A DNA stretch of 64,000 nt from UBA7672 sp965279085. GTDB lineage: Bacteria; Pseudomonadota; Alphaproteobacteria; Caulobacterales; Hyphomonadaceae. The translations under genes and the position numbers were made by a program. Position 1 is the stretch's first letter; the number at the start of each line of letters is the position of its first letter. Shown piece after piece: positions 51,239 through 59,084 of this stretch. The notes under the pieces were generated by a model that made no database searches, was not told where the DNA came from, and saw only the letters and a list, made by a program, of their open reading frames with translations. Location: assembly GCA_965279085.1 (NCBI GenBank), contig OZ257149.1, forward strand, positions 3,472,001-3,536,000, given 5' to 3'.

Positions 51239-51601
51239 CTAGTTGGCAGTTCGTAGCGCCTGCATCACAAGAGCGATGGCGGGCTCGCCTGTTCCGAAGA
51301 CGTGGGCGTTGGGAATACGGATGAGCCGGTAGCCTTTGGTCTTTGCCCATTCCTCCTTTGCGCGATCACGCTCCTGCACATCGATGAGATCGTGGATGCC
51401 GCCATCGAGTTCGATGAGGAGTTTCGCGCCGAAGTCGGCGAAGTCGAAGACGTAAGGGCCGACTGGCGCCTGGCGGCGGAAGTGAGCGCCTCCGATCTTG
51501 CGGAGGAGTTTCCAGAGCTGGCGTTCGGCAAGCGTGGGGTTGTGGCGCTGACGCTTTGCGCGTGTGTTGGTTTTCGGGAAGTCTTTCTGGCGTTGTGTCA
51601 C
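51239..51601 (-). CDS. DUF559 domain protein (Vsr-like PD-(D/E)XK endonuclease fold)
   Basis: 120 residues from the GTG at 51601. DUF559 features: RHNPTLAERQLWKLLRKI, FRRQAPVGPYVFDFA (D53), LLIELDGGIH (E64, D66), and YRLIRIPN. The acidic residues match a PD-(D/E)XK-like site as in Vsr mismatch endonuclease, so DNA cleavage is possible but unproven. A longer frame from GTG 51652 would translate the flanking repeat (Gly/Trp/Pro-rich) and is rejected. Bracketed closely by inverted 38-bp repeats. Confidence 0.85.
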   Translation of the reverse strand: MTQRQKDFPKTNTRAKRQRHNPTLAERQLWKLLRKIGGAHFRRQAPVGPYVFDFADFGAKLLIELDGGIHDLIDVQERDRAKEEWAKTKGYRLIRIPNAHVFGTGEPAIALVMQALRTAN

Positions 51602-51609
51602 TTGCGGCG

Positions 51610-51647
51610 CCCCCCACCCCTGCGCCCCTCCCCACAAGGGGGAGGGG
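51610..51647 (-). repeat. 38-bp palindromic repeat, upstream copy (inverted)
   Basis: Same unit as 51189-51226 in reverse orientation with one mismatch. It ends 8 bp before the GTG start of the DUF559 gene, and would form a strong hairpin in the mRNA leader if transcribed. Confidence 0.85.
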
Positions 51648-51702
51648 TCCACGTTGCGGCATCGCGGATGACATTTCCAGCGTTACGCACTAAGCGCGAG
51701 CT

Positions 51703-52296
51703 ATGAGCGGCACACCTAGGAAATGGCGGATCAAGTCGGCGCGGGCGGTGTACGCGAACAAGTGGATTTCGGTGCGCGAGTACCAGACCGTAGCGCCGAC
51801 GGGGGCGGATGCGCTGTATGGGCTGGTGCACTTCAACAACCTGGCGCTGGGCGTTCTGCCGATCGATCATGAGGGCAAGACGATCCTGGTGGGGCAGGAG
51901 CGGTTCACGGTCGGGCGTTACTCGTGGGAGCTGCCGGAGGGCGGCGGGCCGGAGGATGTTGCGCCGCTGGAGAGCGCGCAGCGGGAGCTGGCGGAGGAGT
52001 GCGGACTGAAGGCCGAGAACTGGCTGCCGCTGCTGGCGGACGTGCACCTTTCCAACTCTGTGACGGACGAGCGGGCCTATGCCTATGTTGCGTGGGGGCT
52101 GTCGCCGGACGACCGGTTTGCCCGCGACAGTTCAGAGGAACTATCGGTTCGAAGAGTTTCCTTCGCAGCAGCCCTAAAAATGGCGGTCTCGGGCGAGATC
52201 ACCGATGCTTTCACTCTTGTCATGCTGTTCAAGGCAGACCATCTGCTCCGGACCGGCGGGCTTCCCCCGGAGCTTGCGGCGCTGATGCAGGCGTGA
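51703..52296 (+). CDS. NUDIX hydrolase
   Basis: 197 residues. NUDIX box at about 79-101: GGGPEDVAPLESAQRELAEECGL, fitting Gx5Ex7REUxEExGU with REL and EEC. The sequence around (WELPEGG, LLADVHLSNSVTDE) is like ADP-ribose/nucleoside-diphosphate-sugar pyrophosphatases. Housecleaning of nucleotide derivatives is likely; substrate not determined. Followed 35 bp later by cysE. Confidence 0.9.
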   Translation: MSGTPRKWRIKSARAVYANKWISVREYQTVAPTGADALYGLVHFNNLALGVLPIDHEGKTILVGQERFTVGRYSWELPEGGGPEDVAPLESAQRELAEECGLKAENWLPLLADVHLSNSVTDERAYAYVAWGLSPDDRFARDSSEELSVRRVSFAAALKMAVSGEITDAFTLVMLFKADHLLRTGGLPPELAALMQA

Positions 52297-52331
52297 CCCT
52301 TGAGGGGCGGACGGGCCCCGAGGAGATCAAG

Positions 52332-53159
52332 ATGTCGGACGGACGCTCAACCCTGACCGAAGCAATTGGTTATGCTGGCGTGCCCGCGCCGGTCTGGCAG
52401 AAGCTGCGCTTCGATGCGCGCCAGCAGGCCGATCAGGAGCCGGCGCTGTCGAGCTATCTCGCGGCCACGGTTCTCAATCACGAAAATTTTGCAGAGGCGC
52501 TCTGCTACCAGCTCGCGCAGAAGGCGGGCGGGCCGGACATGAGCGCGCTGGCGATCCGCGAAATCTGCGAGGAAGCGTACAAGAGCGACCCCGCGATCGT
52601 GACAGCGGCGGAGCGTGACCTGCAGGCCGTGCTCGAGCGTGATCCCGCGACGCGGTCGACGCTGCAGCCTTTCCTGTTCTTCAAGGGGTTCCTGTCGCTG
52701 CAGACGCATCGCGTGGCGCACTGGCTGTGGGGACAGGGGCGCGAGACGCTTTCATTCTTCCTGCAGTCGCGGATGAGCGAGCTGTACGCGGTCGACATCC
52801 ATCCGGCGGCGCCGATCGGCTCGGGCGTGTTCATCGATCATGCGACGGGCATCGTGATCGGCGAGACGGCGCGCGTGGGCGACGACGTATCGATGCTGCA
52901 CGGCGTGACGCTGGGCGGGACCGGCAAGGTCTATACGGATCGTCACCCGAAGATCGGGCGTGGCGTTCTGCTGGGCGCCGGTTCGAAGGTGCTGGGCAAT
53001 ATCACGGTGGGCGATGAGGCGCGAGTGGGGTCCGGCTCCGTGGTGCTGAGCGATGTGCCGCCGCGCTGCTCGGTGGCGGGCGTGCCGGCCAAGCCTGTGG
53101 GCGGGGCCTGCATGAAGCCCGCGCAGACGATGGACCAGAAGTTCGATATCGGACTCTAG
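52332..53159 (+). CDS. cysE: Serine O-acetyltransferase
   Basis: 275 residues. First step of cysteine synthesis: acetyl-CoA plus serine gives O-acetylserine. N-terminal helical domain, then left-handed beta-helix hexapeptide repeats (VDIHPAAPIGSGVFIDHATG, IGETARVGDDVSMLHGVTLG, PKIGRGVLLGAGSKVLGN). Catalytic Asp/His in DIHP and DHATG/LHGVTLG. AGGAG 6 nt before the ATG. Its stop overlaps a small convergent lipoprotein gene by 4 bp, and DUF3126 follows, an arrangement common in alphaproteobacteria. Confidence 0.96.
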   Translation: MSDGRSTLTEAIGYAGVPAPVWQKLRFDARQQADQEPALSSYLAATVLNHENFAEALCYQLAQKAGGPDMSALAIREICEEAYKSDPAIVTAAERDLQAVLERDPATRSTLQPFLFFKGFLSLQTHRVAHWLWGQGRETLSFFLQSRMSELYAVDIHPAAPIGSGVFIDHATGIVIGETARVGDDVSMLHGVTLGGTGKVYTDRHPKIGRGVLLGAGSKVLGNITVGDEARVGSGSVVLSDVPPRCSVAGVPAKPVGGACMKPAQTMDQKFDIGL

Positions 53160-53299
53160 CAGTCGCAGCTGTCGTCGGAATCATCGCCAGCGGGGCGGTC
53201 GTAGGTCGAGTCGTAGCCGTCTTCCCAAAAGTCTTCGTCGATCAGGACACAGCCGGACAGCATCATGGCCGCCAAGGCGGCCAGCAGGATCTTCTTCAT
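53156..53299 (-). CDS. Tiny acidic lipoprotein
   Basis: 47 residues from the ATG at 53299. Lipoprotein signal with MLSGC lipobox; the mature part is about 27 residues, highly acidic (DEDFWEDGYD, DDSDDSCDC). Good ribosome site (GGAAGTG). Overlaps the cysE stop by 4 bp on the other strand. No family known. Confidence 0.6.
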   Translation of the reverse strand: MKKILLAALAAMMLSGCVLIDEDFWEDGYDSTYDRPAGDDSDDSCDC

Positions 53300-53443
53300 G
53301 TGAATCACTTCCCGGGCCCACCCGTCGCCTGAATAGCCCGGTTTCGCGGCGCAGGGGACCCCACGGGGGAACCCACAAGAGCAAGGGTTGGCGCCGGGGC
53401 GGGAGGCGGCTAAGTCTCCGCCCGAAAGCTCAGGAGCCGCCCG

Positions 53444-53653
53444 ATGAACCCGGAAATCGTCAAACGCATCGAGGCGTATCTCAAGCGCACGCTGAACCCG
53501 GGCATCACGCTGGCGGCGCGCCCGCGCGTGACGGACTCTGTGGAAGTCGTCATCGCCGGCGAGCATGTCGGCCTCGTCTACCTGATCGAGGACGAAGGCG
53601 AGACCAGCTACCAGCTCGAAATCACCATCCTGCAGGAAGACCTGGACGGCTAA
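53444..53653 (+). CDS. DUF3126 family protein
   Basis: 69 residues. Matches DUF3126: starts MNPEIVKRIEAYLKRTLN, contains DSVEVVIAGEHVGLVY and ends LQEDLDG. Small alpha/beta protein found in alphaproteobacteria, often beside cysE as here. Function unknown. Confidence 0.88.
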   Translation: MNPEIVKRIEAYLKRTLNPGITLAARPRVTDSVEVVIAGEHVGLVYLIEDEGETSYQLEITILQEDLDG

Positions 53654-53677
53654 TCCGGGCCGGTTTGGGGGCTACCC

Positions 53678-53809
53678 ATGTTTGCTCGTGTCGGCGTTCT
53701 CGAGTTGCTGGCGCTTCCGCTGGTCATGGCCGCGGTGATCGGCCCCTATAGGTTCGGCATCCTTGTCGCCTACGCCGCCGGCCTGCAGGCCGGCGCGCCG
53801 GGCGGCTGA
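53678..53809 (+). CDS. 43-residue membrane peptide, hypothetical
   Basis: ATG at 53678, stop at 53807-53809, 24 bp after DUF3126. The peptide has one long hydrophobic stretch (GVLELLALPLVMAAVIGP, then FGILVAYAAGL) and could be a single-span membrane protein. No clear ribosome site, so translation is uncertain. Confidence 0.35.
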   Translation: MFARVGVLELLALPLVMAAVIGPYRFGILVAYAAGLQAGAPGG

Positions 53810-53941
53810 CCCTTCAATTCGCCGGTAGCTCCCCCAACGGAACGATTGAGTGCATGGCCGTGCGGGTCTAGCCTGACAGCGTCAATGGTTCGACGCGCCG
53901 CTTCGCGGCTGCTGACCATTAGGATGATGGAGGGTTCGACC

Positions 53942-54880
53942 ATGCTGCGTGCGATGCTGGGGGCTTCGGTTCTGGTTCTTTCGCTGGCGGCGTGTGCGCC
54001 AACGGAAACCGCGCCTCCCGCGCCGGCGGTCGAGACCGCGAAGATGCCGGTCGAACTTGAGGACAAGTACGCGACCTCAGACGACGGCGTGAAGATCCAC
54101 TACGTCGCCTCTGGGCAGGGGCCGCTGGTGGTGGCGATCCATGGCTTCCCGGATTTCTCAGGCTCGTGGAGCAAGCTGGCGCCGAAGCTGAACGACGCCT
54201 ACCGCTTCGTCGCGATCGACACGCGCGGCTACAATCTTTCGGACAAGCCCGACGGCGTTGCGAATTATGCGATGCCGAAGCTGGTGGAAGACGTGCAGGC
54301 CGTAATCAAGGCCGAAGGCGCGACCAAGGCGACGGTGATCGGTCATGACTGGGGCGCGGCGATTGCGTGGAACTACGCCTTCGCCCATCCCGAGACACTG
54401 GAGCGTCTGGTGATCCTGTCGGTGCCGCACCCGGCGAACATGGGGCGTCAGCTGAAGGCCGCGCCGGAGAACTCCAGCTACGCGCGCAACTTCCAGAAGG
54501 AAGGTTCGGAGAAGAACCTGACGGCGGAAGGCCTCGCCGGTTGGGTGCAGGATCCGGAAGAGAAGAAGAAGTATGTCGAAGCGTTCTCGCGTTCGAGTTT
54601 CGCGGGGATGATGAACTACTATCGCGCCAACTATCCGAGCGCGCCCGATCCGAATGCGCCCGCGCAGGTGTTCCCGAAGATCGACGTGCCGGTGCTGGTT
54701 ATCCACGGCATGAAGGACACGGCGCTACTCTCGATGGGCCACAACGATACGTGGGACCAGATCAGCAAGGACACCACCATCCTGATGGCGCCGGACGCCA
54801 ACCACTTCGTGCAGCATGACGCGGCCGATCTTGTGAACGGCACGATCCGCTCGTGGCTCGATCTGCATCCGGTGAAGTGA
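53942..54880 (+). CDS. Epoxide-hydrolase-like alpha/beta hydrolase lipoprotein, copy 1
   Basis: 312 residues from the ATG at 53942 (GGAGGG upstream). Lipobox SLAAC. Oxyanion HGFPDFSGSW, nucleophile elbow GHDWG with Asp136 (as in epoxide hydrolases and haloalkane/fluoroacetate dehalogenases rather than serine esterases), and catalytic His in NHFVQ. Lipidation suggests periplasmic or outer-membrane location. A paralogue of equal length follows after 25 bp. Confidence 0.88.
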   Translation: MLRAMLGASVLVLSLAACAPTETAPPAPAVETAKMPVELEDKYATSDDGVKIHYVASGQGPLVVAIHGFPDFSGSWSKLAPKLNDAYRFVAIDTRGYNLSDKPDGVANYAMPKLVEDVQAVIKAEGATKATVIGHDWGAAIAWNYAFAHPETLERLVILSVPHPANMGRQLKAAPENSSYARNFQKEGSEKNLTAEGLAGWVQDPEEKKKYVEAFSRSSFAGMMNYYRANYPSAPDPNAPAQVFPKIDVPVLVIHGMKDTALLSMGHNDTWDQISKDTTILMAPDANHFVQHDAADLVNGTIRSWLDLHPVK

Positions 54881-54905
54881 GGGCGTACGTTCGGGAGGAC
54901 GTTGC

Positions 54906-55844
54906 ATGCGTCTGCTTGCTGGAGTCTTGTTCACTGCGTTGATGTTGTCCGCCTGCGCGACGCAGGCGGATACGCCCGCAGCCGCCGCGAAGGCCGCCGT
55001 TCCGCTCGAAGACAAGTACGCGCAGAATGGCGATGTGAAGATCCATTATGTGGCGTCTGGCAAGGGGCCGCTGGTGGTGCTGATCCACGGGTATCCGGAT
55101 TTTTCCGGGTCGTGGACGTACCTGACGCCGAAGTTGAACGATGCCTATCGCGTCGCGGCGATCGATACGCGCGGATACAATCTTTCGAGCCAGCCGGCGG
55201 GCGTCGAGAATTACGAGATGCCGAAGCTGGTCGAGGATGTGGCGGCGGTCATCAGGGCCGAGGGCTATGAGAAGGCGACGGTGATCGGCCACGACTGGGG
55301 CGGCTCGCAGGCGTGGATGTTCGCGTTCACGCATCCGGAGATGCTGGACAACCTGATCGTGCTGTCGACACCGCATCCGCAGCTGTTCATGGAGCAGATG
55401 CGCACCAACCCGGCGCAGCAGGCGAGTTCGCAATACGCGCGCAATTTCCAGAAGGAAGGCTCGGAAGCGGGCATGACGGCGGAGGGACTTGCGCGGCGCG
55501 TTCAGGATCCGGAGCTACGCGCGAAGTATGTCGAGGCGTTCTCGCGCTCGAGCTTCGCGGCGATGATGAACTATTACCGCGCCAACTATCCGCGCGAGGT
55601 GGGGCCGAATGCGAAACGGCCTTTCGTGCCGGACAACCCTCGGCAGATTCCCGTGCCCCTGCTGGTGATCCACGGCATGAAGGACACGGCGCTGTTGTCG
55701 GCAGGCCACTCGGGCACGTGGGACAAGGCGGCGCAGGATACGACGGTGATGATGGTCCCCAATGCGGGCCACTTCGTGCAGTTCGATGCAGCGGACCTGG
55801 TGAACGCGACGATCCGCGGCTGGCTGGATGTGCGGCGGAAATAA
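54906..55844 (+). CDS. Epoxide-hydrolase-like alpha/beta hydrolase lipoprotein, copy 2
   Basis: 312 residues, same length and domain order as copy 1. Lipobox MLSAC, HGYPDFSGSW, nucleophile D130 in GHDWGG, catalytic His in GHFVQ. It differs from copy 1 by lid-region changes (PREVGPNAKRPFVPDNPR), likely affecting substrate choice. Shared blocks such as YARNFQKEGSE, KYVEAFSRSSFA and NYYRANYP show tandem duplication. Probably co-transcribed with copy 1. Confidence 0.88.
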   Translation: MRLLAGVLFTALMLSACATQADTPAAAAKAAVPLEDKYAQNGDVKIHYVASGKGPLVVLIHGYPDFSGSWTYLTPKLNDAYRVAAIDTRGYNLSSQPAGVENYEMPKLVEDVAAVIRAEGYEKATVIGHDWGGSQAWMFAFTHPEMLDNLIVLSTPHPQLFMEQMRTNPAQQASSQYARNFQKEGSEAGMTAEGLARRVQDPELRAKYVEAFSRSSFAAMMNYYRANYPREVGPNAKRPFVPDNPRQIPVPLLVIHGMKDTALLSAGHSGTWDKAAQDTTVMMVPNAGHFVQFDAADLVNATIRGWLDVRRK

Positions 55845-55875
55845 TCGGGGTCACTGACGCGTTCGGGAGGGTTGA

Positions 55876-56331
55876 ATGAAATCGGTCTTTTTGGCTGTTG
55901 CGGCGCTGGCGTTGCCAGGCTGCGTCTCCGTCACGGTGACGGAGGAGATGGCGCGGCGGGATACGGTAGATTGTTCGAGTTCGCCGAACGTCACCATGCC
56001 GGGCGCGATCTCGGCGCAGCCGGTGGCGTCGCATGTAATCGCGGATGCGCCGGGGAAGACGCTGACGTCCGTGCTTCTGACTGTGCCGGCTGGCGCGAAG
56101 TCGAACGCGCACAAGCATGCGGGCGTGGTGTTTGGCTATGTGATCGAGGGGGCGGTGTGCTCGCAGATCACGGGCGATATGGGGCTGAAGGCTTATCGTG
56201 CCGGCGAGAGCTTCTTCGAGCCGCCGGGCAGCCACCACCTGGCTTTCACCAATCCCGGGCTGGTGACGGCCAAGGTTCTGGTGACGCAGGTAGCAGACAC
56301 GGGCGTGCCGCTGACCGTTCCCGTTCAGTAG
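55876..56331 (+). CDS. Cupin-domain lipoprotein
   Basis: 151 residues. Lipoprotein signal with ALPGC. Single cupin domain: first motif AHKHAGVVFGYVIEG (two His, likely metal-binding) and second ESFFEPPGSHHLAF. May bind a metal and a small molecule; no enzymatic assignment is safe. It lies after the two hydrolase lipoproteins on the same strand and may belong to their operon (31-bp gap). Confidence 0.82.
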   Translation: MKSVFLAVAALALPGCVSVTVTEEMARRDTVDCSSSPNVTMPGAISAQPVASHVIADAPGKTLTSVLLTVPAGAKSNAHKHAGVVFGYVIEGAVCSQITGDMGLKAYRAGESFFEPPGSHHLAFTNPGLVTAKVLVTQVADTGVPLTVPVQ

Positions 56332-56356
56332 GGCTGGTTCGGCAGTCGCTGGCGTT

Positions 56357-56511
56357 CCTCCCCCTGCAAGGGGGAGGTGCCACGCGCGATGGCGACTGGA
56401 TGGGCGAGGTCAGGTGGGGGTCGCCATCGGCGTGCGCGGTGAGGGCGACCCCCACCTGATCTGTGCTGAACACAAAGCGTGATTGTTGCGCCTCCCCCTT
56501 GCAGGGGGAGG
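56357..56511. repeat. Compound palindromic repeat, element F
   Basis: Three nested or serial palindromes: CCTCCCCCT-GCA-AGGGGGAGG at 56357-56377; a perfect 16-bp inverted repeat pairing 56410-56425 with 56444-56459 (core CAGGTGGGGGTCGCC); and a CCTCCCCCTTGCAGGGGGAG-type hairpin at 56491-56511. Overall an inverted dimer: C/G-rich palindromes outermost and G-rich tails innermost, as around the DUF559 gene. Located between convergent cupin and atpF genes, so it may also serve as a terminator. Confidence 0.75.
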
Positions 56512-56535
56512 AGCGCCGGTGCGCCTGGTCTGAAG

Positions 56536-57111
56536 TTACGACAGCGCCTTGGCGGCGGCGGCGAGGCTCTTGGCGAATTCGTCGTCGGCGGCCTTGCCGG
56601 TGAGCTGTTCGGTCAGGATCGTGGAGGCGGCGCGCGAGGCGGTTTCCACCGCGGCCATCTTCACGTCGCGGATCGCGTCGGACTCGGCGCGGGCGATGCG
56701 CTCCTCGGCGAGCTTCTCGCGGAGCGCGATACGTTCCTTGAGAGTGGCGCCGGCGGCGATGGCGAGCTGGTCGGCCTCGCGGCGGGCCATGTCGACGATC
56801 TGCTTGGCTTCGACTTCGGCTTCGGCGGCGCGCTTCTGGACCTCGACCAGCTTGGCCTCGGCTTCCTTGCGCAGCGCTTCGGCGGCGGCGAGTTCGGCGG
56901 TGATCTTTTCGGCGCGGCTGTCGAGCGACTTGGTGATCGACTTCGGCACCTTCATGTAGACGACGACGGCGATGAAGATGATCAGACCGACGAAGGCCCA
57001 GAAGGCCGGATCGTTGAGGTCGGCCTTCCAGAAGCCGAGGTCGAACACGGGCAGGGCCGCAGCGTGAGCGGCATCGGCGGCGTGTTCAGCGGCGGGAGCG
57101 TGTTCCTGCAT
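56536..57111 (-). CDS. atpF: ATP synthase F0 subunit b
   Basis: 191 residues. One N-terminal membrane helix (FWAFVGLIIFIAVVVYM, about 36-53) then a long charged amphipathic coiled coil forming the peripheral stalk. The Ala/His-rich N-terminal extension is typical of alphaproteobacterial b. Last gene of the F0 operon. Starts 1 bp after the b' stop. Confidence 0.93.
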   Translation of the reverse strand: MQEHAPAAEHAADAAHAAALPVFDLGFWKADLNDPAFWAFVGLIIFIAVVVYMKVPKSITKSLDSRAEKITAELAAAEALRKEAEAKLVEVQKRAAEAEVEAKQIVDMARREADQLAIAAGATLKERIALREKLAEERIARAESDAIRDVKMAAVETASRAASTILTEQLTGKAADDEFAKSLAAAAKALS

Positions 57112-57112
57112 C

Positions 57113-57649
57113 TTAGCCTCCCATCACGCCGGCGACGGCCTTTTTGACGGCCGCATCGGAGGGCTTCACGCCGGTGAGGCGTTCGGCGATCGCGGCGGCG
57201 GCGTCTTCGGCGACGGCGGAGACATTCGTCATCGCCTTCGCGCGGGTTTCCGCGATGCGGGCCTCCGCGGCGGCGAGGCGGGTGTTGAGATCCGCCTCGA
57301 CCTTCGCGGTTTCGGCCGCAGTCTTCTTGTCGGCTTCAGCCTTGGCCTTCGCCGCAGTCTCGCGCGAGCGGGCGCGGGCTTCGGCGATCTGGGCTTCGAA
57401 CTGCTTCACCGATGCATCCGCTTTCGCGGAGAGTTCGGCGGCCTTGGCGACGTCGGCCTTGATGGCGCCGTCGCGGCCTTCAACCGCAGCCCTGATCCTC
57501 GGCAGGAAGACGAAGGCGACGAAGATGTAGAGCACGGCGAACGTGACGATCAGCCAGAAAACCTGGGAGACCCCAAATTCCCCGATCTGGTCGAACGGGG
57601 GAAAGCCGCTTCCGGCTGCATGCCCCGCGTCTGCCGTTTCTACCGCCAC
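57113..57649 (-). CDS. ATP synthase F0 subunit b'
   Basis: 178 residues. Short N-terminus, membrane helix VFWLIVTFAVLYIFVAFVFL (about 29-48), then an Ala/Lys/Glu-rich coiled coil. The presence of two different b-type subunits in one operon identifies the alphaproteobacterial b/b' heterodimer. Between atpE and atpF. Confidence 0.92.
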   Translation of the reverse strand: MAVETADAGHAAGSGFPPFDQIGEFGVSQVFWLIVTFAVLYIFVAFVFLPRIRAAVEGRDGAIKADVAKAAELSAKADASVKQFEAQIAEARARSRETAAKAKAEADKKTAAETAKVEADLNTRLAAAEARIAETRAKAMTNVSAVAEDAAAAIAERLTGVKPSDAAVKKAVAGVMGG

Positions 57650-57680
57650 GTCGATTACTCCGTCTTCCTGTGAAGCTGGA

Positions 57681-57902
57681 TCAGACTGCGAAGATCAGGA
57701 TCAGGGCGATGGCGAAGCCGAAGATGCCCAGAGCTTCCGTCACGGCGAAGCCGAAGATCAGGTTGCCGAACTGTTGCGGGGCGGCCGACGGGTTGCGCAT
57801 CGCGCCGTCGAGGTAGGCGGCGAAGATGTTGCCCACGCCGATGGCGGCGCCGAGCATGGCGAGGCAAGCGAGGCCGGCGCCGACGTAGTTGAGACCTTCC
57901 AT
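57681..57902 (-). CDS. atpE: ATP synthase F0 subunit c
   Basis: 73 residues. Two hydrophobic helices; the first has the Gly-rich packing face (GAGLACLAMLGAAIGVGN), the second the proton-carrying Glu56 in FAVTEALGIF; the polar loop RNPSAAPQQ contacts the central stalk. The start at 57902 is preferred over a longer basic frame. Forms the c-ring rotor. Confidence 0.96.
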   Translation of the reverse strand: MEGLNYVGAGLACLAMLGAAIGVGNIFAAYLDGAMRNPSAAPQQFGNLIFGFAVTEALGIFGFAIALILIFAV

Positions 57903-57930
57903 GGTAGTTCTCCTTGAAGTCCGTTGGTGA

Positions 57931-58692
57931 TCAGTGCGCCTCGCCCAGTGCGTCATTGAGATAGACGCAAGTGAGCATGGCGAACACGTACGCCTGGAGG
58001 AACGCCACCAGGAATTCGAGTGCAGTCACACCAACGATCAAGGGCATCACGAGCAATCCACCCATCAGCATGCCGACGCCGCCAAGGGCGACAGCGAGCG
58101 ATGGAATGAAGCCTGCGAAGACTTTGAGAGCCACGTGGCCGCCCAGCATGTTCGCGAACAAGCGCATGCCGAGGCTGATCGGGCGTGAGAGGAATGAGAT
58201 GATCTCGATCGGCGTCACGATCAGGAGCAGCACGAACGGCACGCCTGACGGAACGAAGATCTTGAGGAAGCCGAACCCCTTCTTGATGATCCCGACGAGG
58301 ATCACGAGGGAGATGGTGAAGACAGCCATGAAGCCGGTGACGGCGATGTGGCTGGTTGTCGTGAACCAGTACGGCATCATGCCGACGAGGTTCGCGATGA
58401 AAATGAACGAGAAGAGGCTGAACACCAGCGGGATGAAGGGCTTGCCCGGCGCGTGGTTCACATCCTTCACGATGCCGGCGACGAACTGGTACCAGACTTC
58501 GGCCAGCGACTGCAGGCGGCCGGGAACGGTCTTCATGCCGGAGGTCGCGACGCCGAGGATGAGCAGGATCAGCAGCACGCCGATCACCATCCACATGGCG
58601 GACGTGGTGAACGACAGGTCGAGGCCGCCGATCTGGAGATCGAAGATCTTCTCGATCTTGAACTGGTGCATCGGGTCGGTGGAGACCATCAT
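57931..58692 (-). CDS. atpB: ATP synthase F0 subunit a
   Basis: 253 residues with about five to six membrane helices. The essential Arg lies in SLGMRLFANMLGGH and the conserved late segment is ALEFLVAFLQAYVFAMLTCVYLN. Start ATG at 58692 overlaps the atpI stop (ATGA), implying translational coupling; a second ATG follows immediately. Forms the proton half-channels with the c-ring. Confidence 0.95.
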   Translation of the reverse strand: MMVSTDPMHQFKIEKIFDLQIGGLDLSFTTSAMWMVIGVLLILLILGVATSGMKTVPGRLQSLAEVWYQFVAGIVKDVNHAPGKPFIPLVFSLFSFIFIANLVGMMPYWFTTTSHIAVTGFMAVFTISLVILVGIIKKGFGFLKIFVPSGVPFVLLLIVTPIEIISFLSRPISLGMRLFANMLGGHVALKVFAGFIPSLAVALGGVGMLMGGLLVMPLIVGVTALEFLVAFLQAYVFAMLTCVYLNDALGEAH

Positions 58693-59000
58693 GCGCTGTC
58701 GCCTTCGCCCTTCGTCGTCCCTGCGGCCTGGTTGGCCTTCATCGCGGTCGCCACGACATTCCTGACGCCGGCGACGAACCCGAGCATGAGGCAGATGATG
58801 ACGCCCCAAGGTGAAACCTTGAAAACAGCATCGATCCCCAAGCCCAGGAGCACTCCCACGATGACGGCGGCCGCGAAGTCCGACGCCATGCGGAAGCCCA
58901 GACCCATTCCCTTGCCCGTGCTCATCTGAGCGGGGCGGTTCTGCGCGTCGATCTTCGCCTGGGCCTTCGCGATCCGTTCGTTCAGATCGTCCTTGCCCAT
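58689..59000 (-). CDS. atpI: ATP synthase assembly protein AtpI
   Basis: 103 residues. Charged N-terminal segment, then two membrane helices (AAAVIVGVLLGLGIDAVF and VIICLMLGFVAGVRNVV), matching AtpI/AtpZ-type proteins that help assemble the c-ring or carry Mg2+. First gene of the F0 operon, with a good promoter at 59085-59113. F1 genes are not in the window. Confidence 0.9.
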   Translation of the reverse strand: MGKDDLNERIAKAQAKIDAQNRPAQMSTGKGMGLGFRMASDFAAAVIVGVLLGLGIDAVFKVSPWGVIICLMLGFVAGVRNVVATAMKANQAAGTTKGEGDSA

Positions 59001-59084
59001 GGGGAGACATCCGCGACAGGTGGGAGAAAGTCCGTCCCTGCGTGCGGATCAGCCCTAAAACAAAGGGTTTTCACCGCGCGCGAA

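Larger units (their letters stand above)
51189..51647. mobile_element. Candidate repeat-bracketed DUF559 nuclease cassette
   Basis: Two 38-bp inverted repeats (51189-51226 and 51610-51647; 37 of 38 identical) flank a single gene on the minus strand, 12 bp past its stop and 8 bp before its GTG start. Each repeat is a perfect-stem palindrome CCCCTCCCC..GGGGAGGGG placed outermost, plus a G-rich tail GCAGGGGTGGGGGG facing the gene. The geometry recalls REP elements flanking RAYT genes, but the gene encodes a DUF559 nuclease-like protein. No target-site duplication was identified. Mobility is inference. Confidence 0.55.

Noticed and set aside
51602..51652. N-terminal extension of the DUF559 protein from a GTG at 51652
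   Set aside because: The added residues are the translated 38-bp repeat; the GTG at 51601 gives exactly the DUF559 domain.
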